Source of the DNA: Mycolicibacterium frederiksbergense
Lineage (GTDB): Bacteria > Actinomycetota > Actinomycetes > Mycobacteriales > Mycobacteriaceae
Assembly: GCF_029893345.1 (NCBI RefSeq)
Contig: NZ_JARXVE010000006.1
Coordinates: forward strand, 310,001-374,000
Length of the DNA: 64,000 nucleotides
Direction: 5' to 3'
The notes under the pieces were generated by a model. The model saw only the letters and a list, made by a program, of their open reading frames with translations. It did not search any database and was not told the origin of the DNA. This document shows, piece by piece, positions 32,462 to 43,194 of the stretch; positions within the stretch are counted from its first letter, which is position 1, and each line of letters begins with the position of its first letter. The position numbers and the translations under genes are program-made.

Positions 32462-33385
32462 ATGTCCTGGCTGGACCGCCTCGACCCCGCATTGCGCGGG
32501 TTCGCCGAAGCCCGAACCGACTTGTCGGCGGATCAGCTGGGGGCGGTGCGCAGCTCGCTGGACCAGCGGCGGCGTGACGCTGCCCAGATCCTGGACACCC
32601 CCGGGGTCGAGATCGCCGGAGCCAGCGTCACTCTCGGGCGGCGCACCATCGGAGTCCGCATCTACCGGGGCGGTCCGTCTCCGTCGCCGGCAGTGGTGTA
32701 CTGCCATTCGGGCGCCTTCATGCTGGGCAACCTCGACACCGACCAGATCCAGTGCGTGGAGCTGGCCCGTCGCGCCCGCTGCACGGTGGTCGCGATGGAC
32801 TACCGGCTGGCGCCCGAGTATCCCTACCCGGCCGCGTTCGATGACGCGATGGTGGCGCTCAACTGGCTGGTCGCGCTGGCCGCCGAACTCGACATCGATG
32901 CGGGGCGGGTCGCCGTCGCGGGCACCAGCGCCGGCGGAGCGCTGGCCGCCCTGCTGGCACAACGCGCCGCGGCGGGGTCCGCCCCCGCGGTGGTGTTCCA
33001 GGTGCTGCACCAGCCGGTGCTCGATGACCGGCCGACCGGATCGAAAGACGAGTTCACCGACACCCCCGGCTTCGATGGGCCGGCGACCGTGGCGATGTGG
33101 CGGAACTACTTGGGCGGCCGTGAGGCGCCGGCAGCGGCGGTGCCGGCCCGCGCCACCGACTTGGCCGGGCTGGCGCCGGCCCTGATCACCTGTTCGGACC
33201 TCGATCCGCTGCGCGACGAAGCGCTGGACTACGCCCGGCGTCTGATGACCGCGGGCGTTGCCACCGAACTACATGTGTTTCCCGGGACCTGCCACGGCTT
33301 CGATTCGCTGGTTCCGGAGTGGGAGGTCAGCCAACAGTTGTTCGCCCTCCAAGGCGCGGCGCTGCGCCGAGCCCTGCACGGATAG
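32462..33385 (+). CDS. Alpha/beta hydrolase, hormone-sensitive-lipase family
   Basis: A 307-residue HSL-type esterase: a modified oxyanion motif CHSGAF (residues 81-86, usually HGGG), MDYRLAPEYPYP, the nucleophile GTSAGG (S156) and a C-terminal CHGF His. It is cytoplasmic with no signal. It starts 3 bp after the BVMO stop and is the last gene of the operon. It probably hydrolyses the ester or lactone made by the BVMO. The altered HGGG motif may narrow its substrate range. Confidence 0.88.
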   Translation: MSWLDRLDPALRGFAEARTDLSADQLGAVRSSLDQRRRDAAQILDTPGVEIAGASVTLGRRTIGVRIYRGGPSPSPAVVYCHSGAFMLGNLDTDQIQCVELARRARCTVVAMDYRLAPEYPYPAAFDDAMVALNWLVALAAELDIDAGRVAVAGTSAGGALAALLAQRAAAGSAPAVVFQVLHQPVLDDRPTGSKDEFTDTPGFDGPATVAMWRNYLGGREAPAAAVPARATDLAGLAPALITCSDLDPLRDEALDYARRLMTAGVATELHVFPGTCHGFDSLVPEWEVSQQLFALQGAALRRALHG

Positions 33386-33511
33386 CCCGGTAGCTGGCCA
33401 CCTCGCCGGCGCGCGCGGCGATGATTGTGGGCAATAATGCAGGTCTGTTTCACGGCATTTCGCGCGGACCGATCGATGCAGCCGGAGCGAGCGAGCGAAT
33501 GTGAGGTATCT

Positions 33512-34765
33512 ATGTCGGCCGACGACGATCGGCTTACGTACTCCGGAGATCCCAAGCACGCCAAGGATCCTCTAGCGTACGGCGGGCTCGATGCCCTGTT
33601 CGGTGGTCCGGTCGCCGCGCTGCCCAGGGGGCGGTCCCGGCACAGCGACACCCCGGCATCCGCCCCGCCGCTCGTGTTGACCTCGACGTTCGCCGCACCC
33701 GGCGAAGCCGAGATCACCGCCAAGCTCCCGGTTGTCGCGAACCGCTCCAACCGTCGGCCGAGCAACGGGTCGATCTCCTCGGTCGGCAACTGGATTCTGG
33801 AGCAGCCCGTCCCCACCGTGGTGGCCAGCGAACCGCGCGCCATCGACAACCTGGCCCGCGTCGGCGTGCGCTCCGCGGTCAAGATGCAGCCCCGCCGCGG
33901 CTGGCGCCGGGCGGTCTTCGTGGCGACCCGCATCAACCTCGGACTGTCCCGTGACGAGCTCTACGAACTCGACCTCTACGCCAGAGTCCGCCGCACGGCC
34001 CGTGAGTCCCACCAGATCGCCGTCTTCGGTCTGAAAGGCGGCGTGGGTAAGACCGCGGTGACCGTCGCGCTCGGATCGGTGCTGAGTGCGGTGCGAGGCG
34101 ATCGGATCCTGGCGGTCGACGCGGACCCGGCCAGCGGGAACCTGGCCGACCGGGTCGGACGGCAATCCGCGGCCACCGTGAGTGACCTGCTGGCGGCCAA
34201 GGACCTGTCGCGCTACAACGATGTCCGGGCCTACACCAGCATGAACGAGGCGAAACTCGAAGTGCTGTCCAGTGCCGAGTACAGCGGTGCGGGCCGGGCT
34301 TTCAACGACGCGGACTGGAAAGCCGCCACCGCCGCGGTTTCCAAGCACTACAACCTGATCCTGGCCGATGGCGCGGCGGACATGTTCACCTCGGCCGCCC
34401 GTGGCGTCCTGAGCACGGTGTCCGGAGCCGTCATCGTGGCCAGTGCCTCGATCGACGGTGCCCGGCAGGCTGCGGTGACGCTGGACTGGTTGCGGCACAA
34501 CGGCTACCAGGAACTGCTGAACCGCTCCTGCGTGGTGGTCAACCACGTCGGGCCGCGCAAACCGAATGTGAACATCGGCGATCTGGTGCATCAGTTCCAG
34601 AAGCATGTGGCTCCGGGCCGGGTGTTCGTGCTGCCGTGGGACAAGCACATCGCCGCGGGCACCGAGATCCACCTGGATCTGCTGCGGCCGAGGTTCCGGC
34701 GCCGCATCCTCGAGCTCGCGGCCGCCCTGTCGGACGACTTCGAGGGCGGTTCTGGGCTGGCCTGA
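33512..34765 (+). CDS. MinD/ParA-family ATPase (ESX-associated type)
   Basis: A 417-residue protein with a disordered Pro/Ala-rich N-terminus (about 1-100), a WRRAVFVATRINLGLS linker typical of mycobacterial EspI/MinD-like proteins, and a deviant Walker A LKGGVGKTAV (KGGVGKT at 175-181). Further elements are VDADPASGNLADRVG and ILADGAADMF. Relatives are linked to type VII secretion, but no ESX core gene is visible in this window. ATG 33512 has GTGAGG upstream. The 3' part of this gene is duplicated at 38909-39239. Confidence 0.8.
   Translation: MSADDDRLTYSGDPKHAKDPLAYGGLDALFGGPVAALPRGRSRHSDTPASAPPLVLTSTFAAPGEAEITAKLPVVANRSNRRPSNGSISSVGNWILEQPVPTVVASEPRAIDNLARVGVRSAVKMQPRRGWRRAVFVATRINLGLSRDELYELDLYARVRRTARESHQIAVFGLKGGVGKTAVTVALGSVLSAVRGDRILAVDADPASGNLADRVGRQSAATVSDLLAAKDLSRYNDVRAYTSMNEAKLEVLSSAEYSGAGRAFNDADWKAATAAVSKHYNLILADGAADMFTSAARGVLSTVSGAVIVASASIDGARQAAVTLDWLRHNGYQELLNRSCVVVNHVGPRKPNVNIGDLVHQFQKHVAPGRVFVLPWDKHIAAGTEIHLDLLRPRFRRRILELAAALSDDFEGGSGLA
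34330..34765 (+). repeat. Direct repeat, left copy (3' end of the MinD-like gene)
   Basis: This segment recurs in the same orientation at 38909-39239. The right copy lacks about 92 bp, corresponding to 34382-34473, and is otherwise nearly identical up to a few substitutions near its end. The two copies bracket the PGRS gene, the IS5-type remnant and an SDR gene. Confidence 0.8.
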
Positions 34766-34882
34766 TCGGCGGCTACCTGGCCGCAGGGCTGGCCCAGCCT
34801 CAACGACCGGGCCGTTGCCCTGCATTCAGTTATGCGGCTTCGTCACCACCCGTTCGGTCGCAGCGGGGTAGCCGATGGCCCT

Positions 34883-37507
<2,625 letters not shown>

Positions 37508-37590
37508 CAAATTTCCTCCCCCAGGCCGACGTTCAAATTGACGGATCGGACAGTTATAGCCGAGAGACGATTGGCGGGCACCATCGGGGC

Positions 37591-37899
37591 CTACAAAGAC
37601 GCTGCCGGATGCGCTCGCCGGCCCACCTGCAGATGTCCCATCAGGATCGGAAATATCGGGGCAGCACCGGCCTGACCAGGCGCGGTCAGGATCGCCAACG
37701 GCATCCCATGCCCGTCAACGAGATGGTGGATCTTGGTGCTCAACCCGCCTCGGGAGCGGCCAACGCCGTGGTCAGCGGGCTCAGCGCGCAGATCCTTGTA
37801 ATTCGACGGTGCCCCCAACCCAGTTACGTCTTCGGCCGGCACCTGGCCTATCTCGGCGGTACCGTCATCGTCGGTGACCCCGCCCCTTTTGGAACTCAA
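37591..37899 (-). pseudogene. IS5-family transposase remnant
   Basis: On the minus strand an open frame reads APSNYKDLRAEPADHGVGRS followed by RGGLSTKIHHLVDGHGMPL and LTAPGQAGAAPIFPIL, which is the middle of an IS5-group DDE transposase (RNase H fold). The N-terminal part, the C-terminal part and the terminal repeats are missing, so it is non-functional. It lies just upstream of the PGRS gene and downstream of the junction with the SDR gene, consistent with transposon-mediated assembly of this region. The rest of the 467-bp gap (37508-37974) holds nothing else I recognise. Confidence 0.65.
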
Positions 37900-37974
37900 C
37901 GCCTACACCGCCCAAATTCTGCGCGCCGAAGGGAAAAGCAAGTAGCGAAGACCCTGTTCGCCGAAGGAGACAGC

Positions 37975-38910
37975 GTGACAACCGTATTCATCACTGGTGG
38001 TCATTCCGGCATCGGCCTTGAATGCTCCCGACAGCTCGCCGACCGGGGGGTCAACATCGTCCTCGCCGGTCGCAGCCCGGCAAAAATGCAGTCGGTTGCC
38101 GACGAGCTGCGAGCGATTCGCGATATCTCTGTGGTCACAGTTGAACTCGACACGTCCTCGCTCGCCTCTGTGCGCAGCGCAGCGGTGAGGTGCGCTGCGC
38201 TGATCGAACGCGGCGAGATCGGACCCTTGCAAGCGGTGCTCTGCAATGCCGGAGGTCGCTTCGACGGGGAGGAGAAATACAGCCCGGAGGGATACGAGCT
38301 GACCTTCGCAACGAACTGCCTCGGACACTTCCTCCTCACCGAGCTCCTCCTCCCGATGATGCCGGCGGACGGTCGAGTCGTGTTCACCGCCAGTGGCACC
38401 CACGACCCCGACACCATGGACGGCAAGCTGGTCGGCAAAGCCGTTGAGGCGAACGCCATCACGCTCGCCAACGACGGGAAAAACGGGGGGAAGCCGCTGT
38501 CGGTGGGCAAGCGCTACGCCACGTCAAAACTCTGCACCATCATGTACGCCTACGAGCTCGCGCGCCGACTCGACCGAGCGGGCAGCTCGATCGCGTCCGT
38601 CGCCTACGACCCCGGCGCGGTGCCCGAGACCGGCCTCCTGCGCGACATGCCAAAAGCGTTGCGGTGGCTGGCGACAAGCTCGCTCGTGAAATTGGCGTTC
38701 AAGCGCATCGGCGTCACCACATCGACGGTCACATTTTCCGGCGCCGCACTGGCCGATCTCGCCGTCAACGAGCAGTACGCCACGAAGTCCGGGCAATACT
38801 TCCAAGCCAATCAGGGAAAGCTCTCGCAGATGCGTTCATCAAAGGCCTCCTACGACGAGCAGCGCGCGGTCACGTTATGGAACGACTCAAAGCGACTGGT
38901 CGGTCTCTAA
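37975..38910 (+). CDS. Short-chain dehydrogenase (protochlorophyllide-reductase-like SDR)
   Basis: A 311-residue SDR of the retinol-dehydrogenase/light-dependent-POR-like group: cofactor motif TGGHSGIG, CNAGG, the substrate/Ser region FTASGTHDP, the Tyr-x3-Lys in YATSK, and the typical VAYDPGAVPETGLLRDMP. GTG at 37975 has AAGGAGA upstream; longer in-frame starts run through the IS remnant. The stop codon TAA straddles the junction with the duplicated MinD fragment, so the last residues may not be native. Substrate unknown. Confidence 0.85.
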   Translation: MTTVFITGGHSGIGLECSRQLADRGVNIVLAGRSPAKMQSVADELRAIRDISVVTVELDTSSLASVRSAAVRCAALIERGEIGPLQAVLCNAGGRFDGEEKYSPEGYELTFATNCLGHFLLTELLLPMMPADGRVVFTASGTHDPDTMDGKLVGKAVEANAITLANDGKNGGKPLSVGKRYATSKLCTIMYAYELARRLDRAGSSIASVAYDPGAVPETGLLRDMPKALRWLATSSLVKLAFKRIGVTTSTVTFSGAALADLAVNEQYATKSGQYFQANQGKLSQMRSSKASYDEQRAVTLWNDSKRLVGL

Positions 38911-39239
38911 GCACTACAACCTGATCCTGGCCGATGGCGCCGCGGACGGTGACGCTGGACTGGTTGCGGCACAACGGCTACCAGGAACTGCTGAACCGCT
39001 CCTGCGTGGTGGTCAACCACGTCGGGCCGCGCAAACCGAATGTGAACATCGGCGATCTGGTGCATCAGTTCCAGAAGCATGTGGCTCCGGGCCGGGTGTT
39101 CGTGCTGCCCTGGGACAAGCACATCGCCGCGGGCACCGAGATCCACCTGGATCTGCTGCGGCCGGCGTACCGGCGCCGCATCCTCGAGCTCGCGGCCGCG
39201 TTGTCGGACGACTTCGAGGGCGGTTCCGGACTCGGATGA
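38909..39239 (+). pseudogene. Partial duplicate of the MinD/ParA-like gene (3' end)
   Basis: Begins with the codons for KHYNLILADGAA, then jumps by a 92-bp deletion that shifts the frame to TLDWLRHNGYQELLNRSC, and continues to SDDFEGGSG. It matches 34330-34765 almost base for base. No start codon or Walker A is present, so it cannot encode a functional ATPase. It directly abuts the SDR stop codon. After the stop, a short stretch (CTGGCCTGATTGGCGGCT) again resembles the flank of the intact gene after an insertion of about 30 bp. Confidence 0.85.
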
Positions 39240-39344
39240 GCTGCGCCGGCTCAGCTGCGCTGGCCTGATTGGCGGCTCAGCCGCCGGCCAGTTCCCGGGC
39301 TACCGCGGCGTGGTGCGAGTCGATATTGGCCCAGACGAGAAGGT

Positions 39345-39630
39345 TTGACTACGGCGTCGACTGCGCTGGCCGAGTTGGCGCGGCGCGGATTCGCAACCAT
39401 CGACACCGACTGCGCCCGTAGATTCACGTCGTCGATGGTGAGCCGCTCTGGCGCGAGCCGTTAATAGACGAGCTTCTCAACCGGCCCCGAGAGACACCGT
39501 TGTTTGTCCAAGGCACTGTGCCAATCAGTGGCATTTCTACGATCGCTTCGACGCGATCGTGCTTCTCAGTGCTCCCACAGAGATCGTCTTCGACCGGCTC
39601 GTTCACGCCCGCGGCGAACTCAAACGCTAG
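39345..39630 (+). pseudogene. Decayed P-loop nucleotide-kinase-like gene
   Basis: In the first frame TTASTALAELARRGFATIDT resembles the segment after the Walker A of small AAA-type kinases. After frameshifts, VDGEPLWREPLIDELLNR and NQWHFYDRFDAIVLLSAPTE follow, matching the same family (RFDxIVLLSAP). At least two frameshifts and a lost Walker A lysine show decay. The interval 39240-39344 holds no other gene. Confidence 0.5.
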
Positions 39631-39689
39631 CTCGGCAACCAGTTGCGCCGCGGCCGATCCGTCCGCAAGCCCCACAAACAGCCAGACGC

Positions 39690-40005
39690 GCGTCGGCCAC
39701 GGTGAGCACAGCCGAGCGACGCGGATCTCTCCGGCTTGTTCCGCTGATCCGGCACGAAGTCGAGGAAACCTCAACGCTGATCGCGATGGTTGCCGCGGGA
39801 TTCGGTGTGGCGCTTGTTGCCCGAGCCCAACGCCGAGCTCGCTATCCCCGGGGCCGCCTACCGCCTGCTAGTGCCAGCCTCACTCGGCGTGGACCTCACC
39901 TCTATCGCGGGTAAAGAAAGTGACTATATGCCTCGGCATGGGATGGTCGTAGCGTTGCTTGCTGCGCGCATCATCCACGCGCGCAGCGCCCGGGTGACCC
40001 ACTAG
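39690..40005 (+). pseudogene. LysR-family regulator remnant (C-terminal part, frameshifted)
   Basis: One frame gives HEVEETSTLIAMVAAGFGVA. After an apparent one-base insertion near 39822 the next frame gives PEPNAELAIPGAAYRLLVPA and ends at 40005. The two together fit the end of a LysR substrate-binding domain. The HTH and the N-terminal part are absent. It is non-functional and part of the decayed interval between the MinD duplicate and the aminotransferase. Confidence 0.5.
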
Positions 40006-40071
40006 CCGCCCGCGCCCACCGCAGCTCCTCGAAGATCCGATCAGAACCGCTCTCGCGCGAAAGGCCAGCGC

Positions 40072-41349
40072 ATGTCTGACGACACCACCCTGCTCAAGCG
40101 GCGATTCAATGCCCTTGGTCGCAACGCCCCGTTGTTCTACGACCAGCCTGTACATCTGGTGCGGGGCGAAGGGGTGTGGGTTGAAGACTCCGATGGGCGC
40201 CGCTATCTGGACGCGTACAACAACGTCCCGCACGTCGGCCACTGCCACCCGCATGTGGTCGAGGCGATTGCGCGGCAGTCTGCGATCCTCAATCTGCATA
40301 CGCGGTATCTCCATGAGACCGTCGTGGAGTATGCGGAGAGGTTGACCGCGAAGTTCGCCGGCCCCCTCGATACCGCAATGTTCACCTGCTCGGGGACCGA
40401 ATCCAACGAACTCGCCTTGCGCATCGCACGCTTCGCCACCGGGAAGAGCGGGATCATCGTCAGTGATTTCAGCTATCACGGCAACTCGGCCACACTAGCC
40501 CCGCTGACCACAGCATTCCCGGTGATTGAAGCGTTTCCCGCGTTCGCACGCAAAGTCGTCGTGCCCGATCCACGTCACGACGCAGTGGGTCTCAGTGACG
40601 ACGAACTCGCCGAACGCCATGCCGAGCAGGTCGCCGACGCGGTCCGATCACTGCAAGATGACGGATACGGCGTCGCCGCTTTGCTTGTCGATACGTTCTT
40701 CGCCAACGAAGGCTTACCCGACCCGGTCCCTGGCTACGTCACCCGCGCCGTCGACATCGTGCGCGCCGCCGGAGGCATGTTCATCTGCGACGAGGTACAG
40801 GCCGGCTTCGGCCGTACCGGTGATGCGATGTGGGGACACGAATTGAGCCAGGTCGTGCCGGACATTGTCACGTTGGGTAAGCCGATGGGAAATGGGCATC
40901 CTCTGGCGGGGGTGATCGCCCCTAACGAACTGGTTTCCGACTTCCAATTGGCATCAACGTATTTCAACACATTCGGCGGCAACCCAGTGTCAGCCGCAGC
41001 AGGGATGGCGGTCCTCGACGTCCTGGAACAGGAACAGCTACAGCACAACGCGCAATCCGTCGGAAGCCATGTGCAGCGGGGGCTACAGGGTCTCATGGCC
41101 AAGCACCCGATCATTGCCGGTGTTCGCGGCCGAGGGCTCTTCTTCGGCATCGAATTGGTCGACAACACCGGCGCTCCGGCGACCGCAACCACCAAACGAC
41201 TCGTAAATCTGATGCGTGACCGGGGTGTGCTGCTGAGCCGCATCGGCCGACACGACAATGTCCTCAAAATGCGCCCACCTTTGGTCTTCAACACCGAGAA
41301 TGCCGACCTGCTGTTGAGCATCCTCGATGACGCGTTGGGGTCATTGTGA
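40072..41349 (+). CDS. Class III PLP enzyme, ethanolamine-phosphate/phosphohydroxylysine phospho-lyase-like
   Basis: A 425-residue class III aminotransferase-fold enzyme. PLP lysine is in TLGKPMGNGHP, with ICDEVQAGFGRTG before it. Several stretches match the vertebrate AGXT2L1/AGXT2L2 phospho-lyases closely (NNVPHVGHCHPHVV, TRYLHETVVEYAERL, YFNTFGGNPVS) and less so ordinary omega-transaminases. Those enzymes remove phosphate and ammonia from a phosphorylated amino alcohol. A small-molecule kinase follows with a 4-bp overlap, exactly the partner needed. I infer a kinase/lyase pair; the substrate is not determined. Confidence 0.83.
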   Translation: MSDDTTLLKRRFNALGRNAPLFYDQPVHLVRGEGVWVEDSDGRRYLDAYNNVPHVGHCHPHVVEAIARQSAILNLHTRYLHETVVEYAERLTAKFAGPLDTAMFTCSGTESNELALRIARFATGKSGIIVSDFSYHGNSATLAPLTTAFPVIEAFPAFARKVVVPDPRHDAVGLSDDELAERHAEQVADAVRSLQDDGYGVAALLVDTFFANEGLPDPVPGYVTRAVDIVRAAGGMFICDEVQAGFGRTGDAMWGHELSQVVPDIVTLGKPMGNGHPLAGVIAPNELVSDFQLASTYFNTFGGNPVSAAAGMAVLDVLEQEQLQHNAQSVGSHVQRGLQGLMAKHPIIAGVRGRGLFFGIELVDNTGAPATATTKRLVNLMRDRGVLLSRIGRHDNVLKMRPPLVFNTENADLLLSILDDALGSL

Positions 41350-42392
41350 GTGCCGGGGGCCACGACTTCTACGGGCTTTCCGACAGCCTTCAGGCAGATC
41401 GGCTGACCCTACTCGCCCAAGCCGCCGCCGACCAATGGGAGGGTGGATTCACCATTGTCGAGTTGGTGAAATACCGTGAGAACGCAGTTTTCTCGGCGCG
41501 GCTTGCGGACGGTCGGCGAGTCGCAGTGCGGGTTCACCGGCACGGGTACCATTCCGACGCCGCGGTGCACTCCGAGCTGCACTGGATGCGCGAGATCGGA
41601 TGCAGCGGCGCGGTCGAGGTGCCGACTGTAGTGCCGGCGGCCAACGGGGAATTGGTCGTCCATGTCAGTCACCCTGCAGTGCCCGAGTCCCGACGCGTCT
41701 CCGTCCTTGGCTGGCTGACCGGCATCCCCGTCGGCAGTTCCGAAAACGGAGCCGACGTCGATGATGACGTCGCAGTCAAGCTGTACTTCGACGCGGGGGT
41801 ATTGGCCGCCAAGCTGCACAACCACGCATCGACGATGACGATGCCGATCGGATTCACCCGGCACGCCTGGGACGAGGCTGGCTTGGTGGGCCCCGACCCG
41901 CTGTGGGGCCGGTTTTGGGATCACCCCAAACTGACTAGGCAGGACCGAGAACTCTTGGCGCGCGCCAAATCCGCGAGTCGGATTGACCTGGCGTCATTCG
42001 GCAAGAGCAGCCACAACTATGGATTGATCCATGCTGACCTCGTTCCGGAGAACCTTCTCAACGACAACGGTGCGCTTAAGCTGATCGACTTCGACGATGC
42101 CGGTTTCGGTTGGCACATGTTCGAATTGGCGACTGCCTTGTATTTCAATATCGGCGAGTCGCGGTATCCGCGCATCGCGCGGTCGCTGATCGAGGGGTAC
42201 CGTACGGCGCGGTCGCTACCCGAGGAACACGAAGCGCTGCTGCCGTTGTTCCTCTTTCTCCGCGCCACCACGTACGTCGGCTGGGTCCAATCGCGACCAG
42301 AGACCGCAACCGCCAAGGCGCTGGGACCGATGCTCGTCGAGCGGGCCTGCATGTCGGCCGACGATTACCTGACCCGTCGAGCCGAGCGCTAG
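41346..42392 (+). CDS. APH-fold small-molecule kinase (hydroxylysine/ethanolamine-kinase-like)
   Basis: A 348-residue kinase with the APH/choline-kinase fold: RVAVRVHRHGYHSD holds the ATP-binding strand, the Brenner-type catalytic motif is LIHADLVPEN, and the metal-binding Asp is in LKLIDFDDAGFG. The GTG start overlaps the lyase stop by 4 bp, so the products are made together. The pairing resembles hydroxylysine kinase with phosphohydroxylysine lyase, or ethanolamine kinase with ethanolamine-phosphate lyase. The direct substrate is an inference. A hairpin 35 bp downstream probably ends the operon. Confidence 0.82.
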   Translation: MSAGGHDFYGLSDSLQADRLTLLAQAAADQWEGGFTIVELVKYRENAVFSARLADGRRVAVRVHRHGYHSDAAVHSELHWMREIGCSGAVEVPTVVPAANGELVVHVSHPAVPESRRVSVLGWLTGIPVGSSENGADVDDDVAVKLYFDAGVLAAKLHNHASTMTMPIGFTRHAWDEAGLVGPDPLWGRFWDHPKLTRQDRELLARAKSASRIDLASFGKSSHNYGLIHADLVPENLLNDNGALKLIDFDDAGFGWHMFELATALYFNIGESRYPRIARSLIEGYRTARSLPEEHEALLPLFLFLRATTYVGWVQSRPETATAKALGPMLVERACMSADDYLTRRAER

Positions 42393-42427
42393 TTCTGAAA
42401 GCGCCGTCACTGGCGACTCGTTGGCCA

Positions 42428-42443
42428 CGGCGCTCTCGCGCCG
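42428..42443 (+). terminator. Hairpin downstream of the kinase gene
   Basis: CGGCGC-TCTC-GCGCCG, a perfect 6-bp GC stem with a 4-nt loop, 35 bp after the kinase stop codon. No U-tract. Probable terminator of the lyase/kinase operon. Confidence 0.45.
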
Positions 42444-42586
42444 CGACGGGAGCGAACTGTCGGCATTGCGTGAGTGCAGCGCATTCCTGACCGTGGACGT
42501 CCGATGGATGAAAAGCGAGCGGTGTGACCTCGATGGCGAGGTACGGAAACAATGGCAGGTTCGAAAGTATCTGGTGCAGTTGACCG

Positions 42587-42853
42587 TTGGATGCAGTATC
42601 GAAGATCGAGAAGTTCGCAGTGGCGCGCTTAGCGCGCCTGGGTCTGATCGACGAGATCGCAACTGCAGCCGAGCTTGCACACCGCACGGCCGGCTTACCT
42701 CACCTGGTCTCCACCCGTTCGGCCGTATCGGTCTCCGCCGCAACGGAAATGATCGACGCAGCCGTGAGGGCCGCTCACCTGTGCCGACGGACGAATCCGA
42801 ACACGATGACCGGTTTGGCTACGATCCGAGACGTTCCCGGCGGCCTCGTCTGA
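42587..42853 (+). CDS. Possible small hypothetical protein
   Basis: An 88-residue open frame starting MDAVSKIEKFAVARLARLGL and rich in Ala and Leu, with predicted helices (EIATAAELAHRTAGL, ATEMIDAAVRAAHL). I recognise no family. There is no convincing ribosome site. It may be a gene fragment or a chance frame. Confidence 0.25.
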   Translation: MDAVSKIEKFAVARLARLGLIDEIATAAELAHRTAGLPHLVSTRSAVSVSAATEMIDAAVRAAHLCRRTNPNTMTGLATIRDVPGGLV

Positions 42854-43194
42854 CTTAGATCGCAGGCGGAAACGACGTCGCCGATCCCCGTCTGCGATAG
42901 TCGAATGTCCGCCGGTTGATCGGGGCCGATTCGACTACCCTGCAAGGCTTTCAGTGGTGCTGCACCGAACTGCTGAGCACCGCGCCTACGGGTCGTAGCG
43001 AGGGCGCCGGCGCGGTGCCTCACAGGCGCATTCGACTGGGCCACTGAAGGAAATGACTTGATTCAGAGCGCAAGGGTTTGTCCGTGGGTGACGACCTTCG
43101 GCTGAGTTAGCACTTCTCGACCGAAGACCGTATGCAGTGACGGCTGGGTGTGGTCCACTCGTGCGGACTCATCCGAGAGTTGTTGGCAGAGAGA

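Larger units (their letters stand above)
42393..43194. other. Intergenic region of about 800 bp with no confident gene
   Basis: A hairpin (42428-42443) and one weak open frame (42587-42853) are described separately. The rest shows no recognisable domain or RNA. It separates the kinase/lyase operon from the permease operon, so a promoter for the permease is expected near its 3' end, but I cannot point to clear boxes. Confidence 0.5.
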
